Shown piece after piece: positions 24,717 to 37,800 of a stretch of 64,000 nucleotides of DNA; the first letter of the stretch is position 1; each line of letters starts with the position of its first letter. The translations under genes were made by a program, and so were the position numbers. Under the pieces are notes generated by a model. It was given only the letters and a program-made list of their open reading frames with translations, did no database searches and had not been told where the DNA came from. This DNA is from Carex sylvatica (taxonomy: Eukaryota > Streptophyta > Magnoliopsida > Poales > Cyperaceae), in the NCBI GenBank assembly GCA_964058845.1, contig CAXKVR010000002.1, positions 124,001 through 188,000 of the forward strand. The letters are read 5' to 3'.

Positions 24717-27514
24717 TTACTTTTGTTTATGTAGATGGAGCTCTGCATGGAGTGGGTTGCTTTCCTGGAACGGCACGCATCCAACAACCGTGACTTCCAT
24801 GCGGTTTCTCTTATAAGATAAGTCTCCTTGACAATATATCCTTGCTTTTATAGTTGCATGGTTACTTCCTTCCCTTTTTGCTGTGTCGTGTACCTGTCCG
24901 GTAGAAGTCAGCAAAAGCTGACTTGGCCTTTACATGTTGGAGTTGCTAGGTCTTTGTTATAGTTTTTGTTTTTCAAATGGTCATATGTCACAACCTTTAC
25001 TTTTGTTTATGTAGATGGAGCTCTCCTTGGAGTGGGCTGCTTTGCTGGAACGGCACGCATCCACCAACCGTGACTTCCCTGCGGTTTCTCTTATAAGATA
25101 AGTCTACTTCACAATATATCCTTGCTTTTTTAGTTGCACGGTTATTTCTTTCCCTTTTGGCTGTGTCGTGTACCTGTCCGGTAGAAGTCAGCAAAAGCTG
25201 ACTTGGCCTTTACATGTTGGAGTTGCTAGGTCTTTGTTATAGTTTTTGTTTTTCAAATGGTCATATCTCACAACCTTTACTTTTGTTTATGTAGATGGAG
25301 CTCTCCTTGGAGTGGGCTGCTTTCCTGGAACGGCACGCATCCAACAACCGTGACTTCCATGCGGTTTCTCTTATAAGATAAGTCTCCTTCACAATATATC
25401 CTTCCTTTTTTAGTTGCACGGTTATTTCGTTCCCTTTTGGCTGTGTCGTGTACCTGTCCGGTAGAAGTCAGCAAAAGCTGACTTGGCCTTTACATGTTGG
25501 AGTTGCTAGGTCTTTGTTATTGTTTTTGTTTTTCAAATGGTCATATCTCACAACCTTTACTTTTGTTTATGTAGATGGAGCTCTCTTTGGAGTGGGCTGC
25601 TTTGCTGGAACGGCACGCATCCAACAACCGTGACTTCCCTGCGGTTTCTCTTATAAGATAAGTCTCCTTCACAATATATCCTTGCTTTTATAGTTGCACG
25701 ATTATTTCTTTCCCTTTTGGCTGTGTCGTGTACCTGTCCGGTAGAAGTCAGCAAAAGCTGACTTGGCCTTTACATGTTGGAGTTGCTATGTCTTTGTTAT
25801 AGTTTTTGTTTGTCAAATGGTCATATCTCACAACCTTTACTTTTGTTTATGTAGGTGGAAGTCTCCTTGGAGTGGGTTGCTTTCCTGAAACGGTACGCAT
25901 CCAGCAACTGTGACTTCAGTGCGGTTTCTCTTATAAGATAAGTCTCCTTCACAATATATCCTTGCTTTTTTAGTTGCACGGTTATTTCTTTCCCTTTTGG
26001 CTGTGTCGTGTACCTGTCCGGTAGAAGTCAGCAAAAGATGACTTGGCCTTTACATGTTGCAGTTGCTAGGTATTTGTTATAGTTTTTGTTTTTCAAATGG
26101 TCATATCTCACAACCTTTACTTTTGTTTATGTAGATGGAGCTACTTGGAGTGGGTTGCTTTCCTGAAACGGCACGCATCCAACAACCGTGACTTCCATGC
26201 GGTTTCTGTTATAAGATAAGTCTCCTTCACAATATATCCTTGCTTTTTTAGTTGCACGGTTAGTTCCTTCCCTTTTGGCTGTGTCGTGTACCTGTCCGGT
26301 AGAAGTCAGCAAAAGATGACTTGGCCTTTACATGTTGGAGTTGCTAGGTCTTTGTTATAGTTTTTGTTTTTCAAATGGTCGTATCTGACAACCTTTACTT
26401 TTGTTTATGTAGATGGAGCTCTGCATGGAGTGGGTTGCTTTCCTGGAACGGCACGCATCCAACAACCGTGACTTCCATGCGGTTTCTCTTATAAGATAAG
26501 TCTCCTTGACAATATATCCTTGCTTTTATAGTTGCATGGTTACTTCCTTCCCTTTTTGCTGTGTCGTGTACCTGTCCGGTAGAAGTCAGCAAAAGCTGAC
26601 TTGGCCTTTACATGTTGGAGTTGCTAGGTCTTTGTTATAGTTTTTGTTTTTCAAATGGTGATATCTCACAACCTTTACTTTTGTTTATGTAGATGGAGCT
26701 CTCCTTGGAGTGGGCTGCTTTGCTGGAACGGCACGCATCCACCAACCGTGACTTCCCTGCGGTTTCTCTTATAAGATAAGTCTACTTCACAATATATCCT
26801 TGCTTTTTTAGTTGCACGGTTATTTCTTTCCCTTTTGGCTGTGTCGTGTACCTGTCCGGTAGAAGTCAGCAAAAGCTGACTTGGCCTTTACATGTTGGAG
26901 TTGCTAGGTCTTTGTTATAGTTTTTGTTTTTCAAATGGTCATATCTCACAACCTTTACTTTTGTTTATGTAGATGGAGCTCTCCTTGGAGTGGGCTGCTT
27001 TCCTGGAACGGCACGCATCCAACAACCGTGACTTCCATGCGGTTTCTCTTATAAGATAAGTCTCCTTCACAATATATCCTTGCTTTTTAAGTTGCACGGT
27101 TACTTCCTTCCCTTTTGGCTGTGTCGTGTACCTGTCCGGTAGAAGTCAGCAAAAGCTGACTTGGCCTTTACATGTTGGAGTTGCTAGGTCTTTGTTATAG
27201 TTTTTGTTTTTCAAATAGTCATATCTCACAACCTTTACTTTTGTTTATGTAGATGGAGCTCTCCTTGGAGTGGGTTGCTTTCCTGGAACGGCACGCATCC
27301 AACAACCGTGACTTCCATGCGGTTTCTCTTATAAGATAAGTCTCCTTCACAATATATCCTTGCTTTTTTAGTTGCACGATTATTTCTTTCCCTTTTGGCT
27401 GTGTCGTGTACCTGTCCGGTAGAAGTCAGCAAAAGCTGACTTGGCCTTTACATGTTGGAGTTGCTATGTCTTTGTTATAGTTTTTGTTTGTCAAATGGTT
27501 ATATCTCACAACCT
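24159..27514 (+). repeat. Higher-order repeat, 6-unit period (1678 bp), left arm
   Basis: The block starting at 24159 is repeated at 25837. Both copies contain a unit with the same 2-bp deletion ('ggagctacttggag', near 24460 and 26138), followed by units with 'gctctgcatggagtg' and then 'taagtctacttcac'. The shared deletion makes the period 1678 rather than 1680. It also shows this duplication came after the 2240-bp one, whose older copy (22199 unit) lacks the deletion. Confidence 0.85.
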
Positions 27515-30500
27515 TTACTTTTGTTTATGTAGGTGGAAGTCTCCTTGGAGTGGGTTGCTTTCCTGAAACGGCACGCATCCAGCAACTGTGACTTCGGTGC
27601 GGTTTCTCTTATATGATAAGTCTCCTTCACAATATATCCTTGCTTTTATAGTTGCACGGTTACTTCCTTCCCTTTTGGCTGTGTCGTGTACCCGTCCGAT
27701 AGAAGTCAGCAAAAGCTGACTTGGCCTTTACATGTTGGAGTTGCTAGGTGTTTGTTATAGTTTTTGTTTTTCAAATGGTCATATCTCACAACCTTTACTT
27801 TTGTTTATGTAGATGGAGCTCTCCTTGGAGTGGGCTGCTTTGCTAGAACGGCACGCATCCAACAACCGTGACTTCCCTGCGGTTTCTCTTATAAGATAAG
27901 TCTCCTTTACAATATATCCTGGCTTTTATAGTTGCACGATTATTTCTTTCTCTTTTGGCTGTGTCGTGTACCTGTCCGGTAGAAGTCAGCAAAAGCTGAC
28001 TTGGCCTTTACATGTTGGAGTTGCTAGGTCTTTGTTATAGTTTTTGTTTTTCAAATGGTCATATCTCACAACCTTTACTTTTGTTTATGTAGATGGAGCT
28101 CTCGTTGGAGTGGGCTGCTTTCCTGGAACGGCACGCATCCAACAACCGTGACTTCCCTGCGGTTTCTCTTATAAGATAAGTCTCCTTCACAATATATCCT
28201 TGCTTTTATAGTTGCACGATTATTTCTTTCCCTTTTGGCTGTGTCGTGTACCTGTCGGTAGAAGTCAGCAAAAGCTGACTTGGCCTTTACATGTTGGAGT
28301 TGCTATGTCTTTGTTATAGTTTTTGTTTTTCAAATGGTCATATCTCACAACCTTTACTTTTGTTTATGTAGGTGGAAGTCTCCTTGGAGTGGGCTGCTTT
28401 CCTGAAACGGCACGCATCCACCAACCGTGACTTCCCTGTGGTTTCTCTTATAAGATAAGTCTCATTTACAATATATCTTTGCTTTTTTAGTTGCACGGTT
28501 ATTTCTTTCTCTTCTGGCTGTGTCGTGTACCTGTCCGGTAGAAGTCAGCAAAAGCTGACTTGGCCTTTACATGTTGGAGTTGCTAGGTGTTTCTTATAGT
28601 TTTTGTTTTCCAAATGGTCATATCTCACAACCTTTACTTTTGTTTATGTAGATGGAGCTCTCCTTGGAGTGGGCTGCTTTCCTGAAACGGCACGCATCCA
28701 ACAACCGTGACTTCCCTGCGGTTTCTCTTATAAGATAAGTCTCCTTGACAATATATCCTTGCTTTTGTAGTTGCACGGTTATTTCTTTCCCTTTTGGCTG
28801 TGTCGTGTACCTGTCCGGTAGAAGTCAGCAAAAGCTGACTTGGCCTTTACATGTTGGAGTTGCTAGGTGTTTGTTATAGTTTTTGTTTTTCAAATAGTCA
28901 TATCTCACAACCTTTATTTTTGTTTACGTAGATGGAGCTCTCGTTGGAGTGGGCTGCTTTCCTGAAACGGCACGCATCCAACAACCGTGACTTCCCTGCG
29001 GTTTCTCTTATAAGATAAGTCTCCTTGACAATATATCCTTGCTTTTGTAGTTGCACGGTTATTTCTTTCCCTTTTGGCTGTGTCGTGTACCTGTCCGGTA
29101 GAAGTCAGCAAAAGCTGACTTGGCCTTTACATGTTGGAGTAGTAGGTCTTTGTTATAGTTTTTGTTTTCCAAATGGTCGTATCTGACAACCTTTACTTTT
29201 GTTTATGTAGATGGAGCTCTTCATGGAGTGGGTTGCTTTGCTGGAACGGCACGCATCCAACAACCGTGACTTCCATGCGGTTTCTCTTATAAGATAAGTC
29301 TCCTTGACAATATATCTTTGCTTTTATAGTTGCATGGTTACTTCCTTCCCTTTTTGCTGTGTCGTGTACCTGTCCGGTAGAAGTCAGCAAAAGCTGACTT
29401 GGCCTTTACATGTTGGAGTTGCTAGGTCTTTGTTATAGTTTTTGTTTTTCAAATGGTCATATCTCACAACCTTTACTTTTGTTTATGTAGATGGAGCTCT
29501 CCTTGGAGTGGGCTGCTTTGCTGGAACGGCACGCATCCACCAACCGTGACTTCCCTGCGGTTTCTCTTATAAGATAAGTCTACTTCACAATATATCCTTG
29601 CTTTTTTAGTTGCACGGTTATTTCTTTCCCTTTTGGCTGTGTCGTGTACCTGTCCGGTAGAAGTCAGCAAAAGCTGACTTGGCCTTTACATGTTGGAGTT
29701 GCTAGGTCTTTGTTATAGTTTTTGTTTTTCAAATGGTCATATCTCACACCCTTTACTTTTGTTTATGTAGATGGAGCTCTTCTTGGAGTGGGCTGCTTTC
29801 CTGAAACGGCACGCATCCAGCAGTCGTGACTTCCCTGCGGTTCTCTTATAAGATAAGTCTCCTTCACAATATATCCTTGCTTTTTTTGTTGCACGGTTAT
29901 TTCTTTCCCTTCTGGCTGTGTCGTGTACCTGTCCGATAGAAGTCAGCAAAAGCTGACTTGGCCTTTATATGTTGGAGTTGCTAGGTCTTTGTTATAGTTT
30001 TTGTTTTTCAAATGGTGATATCTCACAACCTTTACTTTTGGTTATGTAGATGGAGCTCTCCTTGGAGTGGGCTGCTTTCCTGAAACGGCACGCATCCAGC
30101 AGCCGTGACTTTGGTGCGGTTTCTCTTATAAGATAAGTCTCCTTCACAATATATCCTTGCTTTTTTAGTTGCACGGTTATTTCTTTCTCTTCTGGCTGTG
30201 TCGTGTACCTGTCTGGTAGAAGTCAGCAAAAGCTGACTTGGCCTTTACATGTTGGAGTTGCGAGGTCTTTGTTATAGTTTTTGTTTTTCAAATGATCATA
30301 TCTCACAACCTTTACTTTTGTTTATGTAGATGGAGGTCTCCTTGGAGTGGGCTGCTTTCCTGAAACGGCACGCATCCAGCAGCCGTGACTTCGGTGCGGT
30401 TTCTCTTATAAGATAAGTCTCCTTCACAATATATCCTTGCTTTTTTAGTTGCACGGTTATTTCTTTCCCTTCTGGCTGTGTCGTGTACCTGTCCGGTAGA

Positions 30501-33500
30501 AGTCAGCAAAAGCTGACTTCGCCTTTACATGTTGGAGTTGCTAGGTCTTTGTTATAGTTTTTGTTTTTCAAATGGTCATATCTCACAACCTTTACTTTTG
30601 TTTATGTAGATGGAGCTCTCCTTGGAGTGGGCTGCTTTCCTGGAACGGCACGCATCCAACAACCGTGACTTCGGTGCGGTTTCTCTTATAAGATATGTCT
30701 CCTTCACAATATATCCTTGCTTTTTTAGTTTCACGGTTAGTTCCTTCCCTTCTGGCTGTGTCGTGTACCTGTCCGAGCAAAAGCTGACTTGGCCTATACA
30801 TGTTGGAGTTGCTAGGTGTTTGTTATAGTTTTTGTTTTTCAAATGGTCATATCTCATAACCTTTACTTTTGGTTATGTAGATGGAGCTCTCCTTGGAGTG
30901 GGCTGCTTTCCTGAAACGGCACGCATCCAGCAGCCGTGACTTCGGTGCGGTTTCTCTTATAAGATAAGTCTCCTTCACAATATATCATTGCTTTCTTAGT
31001 TGCACGGTTATTTCTTTTCCTTCTGGCTGTGTCGTGTACCTGTCCGGTAGAAGTCAGGAAAAGCTGACTTGGCCTTTACAAGTTGGAGTTGCGAGGTGTT
31101 TGTTATAGTTTTTGTTTTTCAAATGGTCATATCTCACAACCTTTACTTTTGGTTATGTAGATGGAGCTCTCCTTGGATTGGCTGCTTTCCTGAAACGGCA
31201 CGCATCCAGCAGCCGTCACTTCCCTGCGGTTTCTCTTATAAGATAAGTCTCCTTCACAATATATTCTTGCTTTTTTAGTTGCACGGTTATTTCTTTCCCT
31301 TTTGGCTGTGTCGTGTACCTGTCCGGTAGAAGTCAGCAAAAGCTGACTTGGCCTTTACATGTTGGAGTTGCTAGGTCTTTGTTATAGTTTTTGTTTTTCA
31401 AATGGTCATATCTCACAACCTTTACTTTTGTTTATGTAGATGGAGCTCTCCTTGGAGTGGGCTGCTTTCCTGGAACGGCACGCATCCAACAACCGTGACT
31501 TCCATGCGGTTTCTCTTATAATATAAGTCTCCTTCACAATATATCCTTGCTTTTTTAGTTGCACGGTTAGTTCCTTCCCTTGTGGCTGTGTCGTGTACCT
31601 GTCCGGTAGAAGTCAGCAAAAGCTGACTTGGCCTTTACATGTTGGAGTTGCTAGGTCTTTGTTATAGTTTTTGTTTTTCAAATGGTCGTATCTGACAACC
31701 TTTACTTTTGTTTATGTAGGTGGAAGTCTCCTTGGAGTGGGCTGCTTTCCTGAAACAGCACGCATCCAGCAGCCGTGACTTCGGTGCGGTTTCTCTTATA
31801 AGATAAGTCTCCTTCACAATATATCCTTGCTTTTTTAGTTGCACGGTTATTTCTTTCCGTTCTGGCTGTGTCGTGTACCTGTCCGGTAGAAGTCAGCAAA
31901 ACCTGACTTGGCCTTTACATGTTGGAGTTGCTAGGTATTTGTTATAGTTTTTATTTTTCAAATGGTCATATCTCACAACCTTTACTTTTGTTTATGTAGA
32001 TGGAGCTCTCCTTGGAGTGGGCTGCTTTCCTGGAACGGCACGCATCCAACAACCGTGACTTCCATGCGGTTTCTCTTATAAGATAAGTCTCCTTCACAAT
32101 ATATCCTTGCTTTTTTAGTTGCACGGTTAGTTCCTTCCCTTCTGGCTGTGTCGTGTACCTGTCCGATAGAAGTCAGCAAAAGCTGACTTGGCCTTTACAT
32201 GTTGGAGTTGCTAGGTCTTTGTTACAGTTTTTGTTTTCCAAATGGTCATATCTCACAACCCTTACTTTTGTTTATGTAGATGGAGCTCTCCTTGGAGTGG
32301 GCTGCTTTGCTGGAACGGCACGCATCCACCAACCGTGACTTCCCTGCGGTTTCTCTTATAAGATAAGTCTACTTCACAATATATCCTTTCTTTTTTAGTT
32401 GCACGGTTATTTCTTTCCCTTTCGGCTGTGTCGTGTACCTGTCCGGTAGAAGTCAGCAAAAGCTGACTTGGCCTTTACATGTTGGAGTTGCTAGGTATTT
32501 GTTATAGTTTTTATTTTTCAAATGGTCATATCTCACAACCTTTACTTTTGTTTATGTAGATGGAGCTCTCCTTGGAGTGGGCTGCTTTCCTGGAACGGCA
32601 CGCATCCAACAACCGTGACTTCCATGCGGTTTCTCTTATAAGATAAGTCTCCTTCACAATATATCCTTGCTTTTTTAGTTGCACGGTTAGTTCCTTCCCT
32701 TCTGGCTGTGTCGTGTACCTGTCCGATAGAAGTCAGCAAAAGCTGACTTGGCCTTTACATGTTGGAGTTGCTAGGTCTTTGTTACAGTTTTTGTTTTCCA
32801 AATGGTCATATCTCACAACCTTTACTTTTGTTTATGTAGATGGAGTTCTCCTTGGAGTGGGCTGCTTTGCTGGAACGGCACGCATGCACCAACCGTGACT
32901 TCCCTGCGGTTTCTCTTATAAGATAAGTCTCCTTCACAATATATCCTTGCTTTTTTAGTTGCACGGTTATTTCTTTCCCTTCTGGCTGTGTCGTGTACCT
33001 GTCCGGTAGAAGTCAGCAAAAGCTGACTTGGCCTTTACATGTTGGAGTTGCTAGGTCTTTGTTATAATTTTTGTTTTTCAAATGGTCATATCTCACAACC
33101 TTTACTTTTGTTTATGTAGATGGACCTCTCCTTGGAGTGGGCTGCTTTCCTGAAACGGCACGCATGCAGCAGCCGTGACTTCGGTGCGGTTTCTCTTATA
33201 AGATAAGTCTCCTTCACAATATATCCTTGCTTTTTAAGTTGCACGGTTATTTTTTTCCCTTCTGGCTGTGTCGTGTACCTGTCCGGTAGAAGTCAGCAAA
33301 ACCTGACTTGGCCTTTACATGTTGGAGTTGCTAGATATTTGTTATAGTTTTTGTTTTTCAAATGGTCATATATCACAACCTTTAACTTTGTTTATGTAGA
33401 TGGAGGTCTTCTTGGAGTGGGCTGCTTTCCTGAAACGGCACGCATCCAGCAGCCGTGACTTCCCTGCGGTTCTCTTATAAGATAAGTCTCCTTCACAATA

Positions 33501-33678
33501 TATCCTTGCTTTTTTAGTTGCACGGTTATTTCTTTCCGTTCTGGCTGTGTCGTGTACCTGTCCGATAGAAGTCAGCAAAAGCTGACTTGGCCTTTACATG
33601 TTGGAGTTGCTAGGTCTTTGTTATAGTTTTTGTTTTTCAAATGGTCATATCTCACAACCTTCACTTTTGTTTATGTAG

Positions 33679-33846
33679 ATGGAGATCTCCTTTGAGTGGG
33701 CTGCTTTCCTGAAACGGCACGCATCCAGCAGCCGTGACTTCCCTGCGGTAGTCGTTGGTGCAATACCTTGGACCGAGATGCCATTTCAATTCATTGGCTT
33801 TTTAGGGTTTAGGGTTTCGGTCAGGAACTATTCTTATTTTGTCTAG
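33679..33846 (+). other. 55-codon open frame across array end and spacer
   Basis: In the last left-arm unit the exon-like frame (starting MEISFEWAAFLKRHASSSRD) does not meet the usual stop. It runs into the single-copy spacer as FPAVVVGAIPWTEMPFQF and on to a TAG at 33844-33846. This could preserve more of the ancestral exon from which the 280-bp unit was derived. I do not recognise the protein, and there is no evidence of expression. Confidence 0.3.
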
Positions 33847-33863
33847 AAACTGATTTCTGGATA
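33750..33863. other. Single-copy spacer between inverted arms, telomere-like motif
   Basis: Left-arm identity ends at 'ccctgcggt' (33749) and right-arm identity begins with 'acggttgttggatgcg' (33864), leaving 114 bp found nowhere else in the window. At about 33799-33819 it contains 'ttttagggtttagggtttc', just over two copies of the plant telomere repeat TTTAGGG. This is the point where array orientation flips. Confidence 0.85.
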
Positions 33864-34859
33864 ACGGTTGTTGGATGCGTGCCGTTTCAGGAAAGCAGCC
33901 CACTCCAAGGAGACCTCCATCTACATAAACAAAAGTAAAGGTTGTGAGATATGATCATTTGAAAAACAAAAACTATAACAAAGACCTCGCAACTCCAACA
34001 TGTAAAGGCCAAGTTAGCTTTTGCTGACTTTTACCAGACAGGTACACGACACAGCCAGAAGGGAAAGAAATAACCGTGCAACTAAAAATGCAAGGATATA
34101 TTGTGAAAGAGACTTATCTTATAAGAGAAACCGCAGGGAAGTCACGGCTGCTGGATGCGTGCCGTTTCAGGCAAGCAGCCAATCCAAGGAGAGCTCCATC
34201 TACATAACCAAAAGTAAAGGTTGTGAGATATCACCATTTGAAAAACAAAAAACTGTAACAAACACCTAGCAACTCCAACATGTAAAGGCCAAGTCAGCTT
34301 TTGCTGACTTCTACCGGACAGGTACACGACACAGCCAGAAGGGAAGGAACTAACCGTGCAACTAAAAAAGCAAGGATATATTGTGAAGGAGACTTATCTT
34401 ATAAGAGAAACCGCACCGAAGTCACGGTTGTTGGATGCGTGCCGTTCCAGGAAAGCAGCCCACTCCAAGGAGAGCTCCATCTACATAAACAAAAGTAAAG
34501 GTTGTGAGATATGACCATTTGAAAAACAAAAACTATAACAAAGACCTAGCAACTCCAACATGTAAAGGCCAAGTCATCTTTTGCTGACTTCTACCGGACA
34601 GGTACACGACACAGCCAAATGGGAAGGAAGTAACCGTGCAACTAAAAAACCAAGGATATATTGTGAAGGAGACTTATCTTATAAGAGAACCGCAGGGAAG
34701 TCACGGCTGCTGGATGCGTGCCGTTTCAGGAAAGCAGCCCACTCCAAGAAGACCTCCATCTACATAAACAAAAGTAAAGGTTGTGAGATATGACCATTTG
34801 AAAAACAAAAACTATAACAAAGACCTAGCAACTCCAACATGTAAAGGCCAAGTCAGCTT

Positions 34860-37800
34860 TTGCTGACTTCTACCGGACAGGTACACGACACAGCCAGAAG
34901 GAAAAGAAATAACCGTGCAACTAAGAAAGCAATGATATATTGTGAAGGAGACTTATCTTATAAGAGAAACCGCACCGAAGTCACGGCTGCTGGATGCGTG
35001 CCGTTTCAGGAAAGCAGCCCGCTCCAAGGAGAGCTCCATCTACATAACCAAAAGTAAAGGTTATGAGATATGAACATTTGAAAAACAAAAACTATAACAA
35101 ACACCTAGCAACTCCAACATGTAAAGGCCAAGTCAGCTTTTGCTGACTTCTACCGGACAGGTACACGACACAGACAGAAGGGAAAGAAATAACCGTGCAA
35201 CTAAAAAAGCAAGGATATATTGTGAAGGAGACTTATCTTATAAGAGAAACCGCAGGGAAGTCACGGCTGCTGGATGCGTGCCGTTTCAGGAAAGCAGCCA
35301 ATCCAAGGAGAGCTCCATCTACATAACCAAAAGTAAAGGTTGTGAGATATCACCATTTGAAAAACAAAAACTATAACAAAGACCTCGCAACTCCAACATG
35401 TAAAGGCCAAGTCAGCTTTTGCTGACTTCTACCGGACAGGTACACGACACAGCCAGAAGGGAAGGAACTAACCGTGCAACTAAAAAAGCAAGGATATATT
35501 GTGAAGGAGACTTATCTTATAAGAGAAACCGCAGGGAAGTCACGGCTGTTGGATGCGTGCCGTTCCAGGAAAGCAGCCCACTCCAAGGAGAGCTCCATCT
35601 ACATAAACAAAAGTAAAGGTTGTGAGATATGACCATTTGAAAAACAAAAACTATAACAAAGACCTAGCAACTCCAACATGTAAAGGCCAAGTCAGCTTTT
35701 GCTGACTTCTACCGGACAGGTACATGACACAGCCAAAAGGGAAGGAAGTAACCGTGCAACTAAAAAACCAAGGATATATTGTGAAGGAGACTTATCTTAT
35801 AAGAGAACCGCAGGGAAGTCACGGCTGCTGGATTCGTGCCGTTTCAGGAAAGCAGCCCACTCCAAGAAGACCTCCATCTACATAAACAAAAGTAAAGGTT
35901 GTGAGATATGACCATTTGAAAAACAAAAACTATAACAAAGACCTAGCAACTCCAACATGTAAAGGCCAAGTCAGCTTTTGCTGACTTCTACCGGACAGGT
36001 ACACGACACAGCCAGAAGGAAAAGAAATAACCGTGCAACTAAGAAAGCAAGGATATATTGTGAAGGAGACTTATCTTATAAGAGAAACCGCACCGAAGTC
36101 ACGGCTGCTGGATGCGTGCCGTTTCAGGAAAGCAGCCCGCTCCAAGGAGAGCTCCATCTACATAACCAAAAGTAAAGGTTATGAGATATGACCATTTGAA
36201 AAACAAAAACTATAACAAACACCTAGCAACTCCAACATGTAAAGGCCAAGTCAGCTTTTGCTGACTTCTACCGGACAGGTACACGACACAGACAGAAGGG
36301 AAAGAAATAACCGTGCAACTAAAAAAGCAAGGATATATTGTGAAGGAGACTTATCTTATAAGAGAAACCGCAGGGAAGTCACGGTTGCTGGATGCGTGCC
36401 GTTTCAGGAAAGCAGCCAATCCAAGGAGAGCTCCATCTACCTAACCAAAAGTAAAGGTTGTGAGATATCACCATTTGAAAAACAAAAACTATAACAAAGA
36501 CCTCGCAACTCCAACATGTAAAGGCCAAGTCAGCTTTTGCTGACTTCTACCGGACAGGTACACGACACAGACAGAAGGGAAAGAAATAACCGTGCAACTA
36601 AAAAAGCAAGGATATATTGTGAAGGAGACTTATCTTATAAGAGAAACCGCACCGAAGTTACGGCTGCTGGATGCGTGCCGTTTCAGGAAAGCAACCCACT
36701 CCAAGGAGAGCTCCATCTACATAACCAAAAGTAAAGGTTATGAGATACGACCATTTGAAAAACAAAAACTATAACAAAGACCTAGCAACTCCAACATGTA
36801 AAGGCCAAGTCAGCTTTTGCTGACTTCTACCGGACAGGTACACGACACAGCCAAAAGGGAAAGAAATAACCGTGCAACTAAAAAAGGAAGGATATATTGT
36901 GAATGAGACTTATCTTATAAGAGAAACAGCAGGGAAGTCACGGCTGCTGGATGCGTGCCGTTTCAGGAAAGCAGCCAATCCAAGGAGAGCTCCATCTACA
37001 TAACCAAAAGTAAAGGTTGTGAGATATCACCATTTGAAAAACAAAAACTATAACAAAGACCTCGCAACTCCAACATGTAAAGGCCAAGTCAGCTTTTGCT
37101 GACTTCTACCGGACAGGTACACGACACAGCCAGAAGGAAAAGAAATAACGGTGCAACTAAGAAAGCAAGGATATATTGTGAAGGAGACTTATCTTATAAG
37201 AGAAACCGCACCAAAGTCACGGCTGCTGGATGCGTGCCGTTTCAGGAAAGCAGCCCACTCCAAGGAGAGCTCCATCTACATAACCAAAAGTAAAGGTTAT
37301 GAGATATGACCATTTGAAAAACAAAAACTATAACAAAGACCTCGCAACTCCAACATGTAAAGGCCAAGTCAGCTTTTGCTGACTTCTACCGGACAGGTAC
37401 ACGACACAGACAGAAGGGAAAGAAATAACCGTGCAACTAAAAAAGCAAGGATATATTGTGAAGGAGACTTATCTTATAAGAGAAACCGCAGGGAAGTCAC
37501 GGCTGCTGGATGCGTGCCGTTTCAGGAAAGCAGCCAATCCAAGGAGAGCTCCATCTACATAACCAAAAGTAAAGGTTGTGAGATATCACCATTTGAAAAA
37601 CAAAAACTATAACAAAGACCTCGCAACTCCAACATGTAAAGGCCAAGTCAGCTTTTGCTGACTTCTACCGGACAGGTACACGACACAGCCAGAAGGGAAG
37701 GAACTAACCGTGCAACTAAAAAAGCAAGGATATATTGTGAAGGAGACTTATCTTATAAGAGAAACCGCAGGGAAGTCACGGCTGTTGGATGCGTGCCGTT

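Larger units (their letters stand above)
18841..33749 (+). repeat. Left arm of 280-bp tandem array (about 53 units)
   Basis: Head-to-tail copies of a 280-bp unit, 80-99% alike by eye. Each starts after 'acttttgtttatgtag', followed by 'atggagctctccttggagtg'. Landmarks per unit: a pyrimidine-rich acceptor-like run ending TAG; an open frame of about 28 codons starting MELSLEWAAFLKRHAS and ending before 'taagtctcc'; 'ctgtgtcgtgtacctgtccg'; a perfect 8-bp hairpin AAGTCAGC-AAAA-GCTGACTT; and an A/T-rich tail. Because 280 is not divisible by 3, no frame runs through the units. The antisense 65-codon frame that recurs in most units is a by-product of the repetition. Outer units (to about 29 kb) mostly carry 'ccaacaaccgtgac', whereas inner units carry 'ccagcagccgtgac'. 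Confidence 0.97.

Noticed and set aside
33830..33850. Helitron 3' end (CTAG) in the central spacer
   Set aside because: A CTAG occurs at 33843-33846, but no stable hairpin lies 10-15 bases upstream on either strand.
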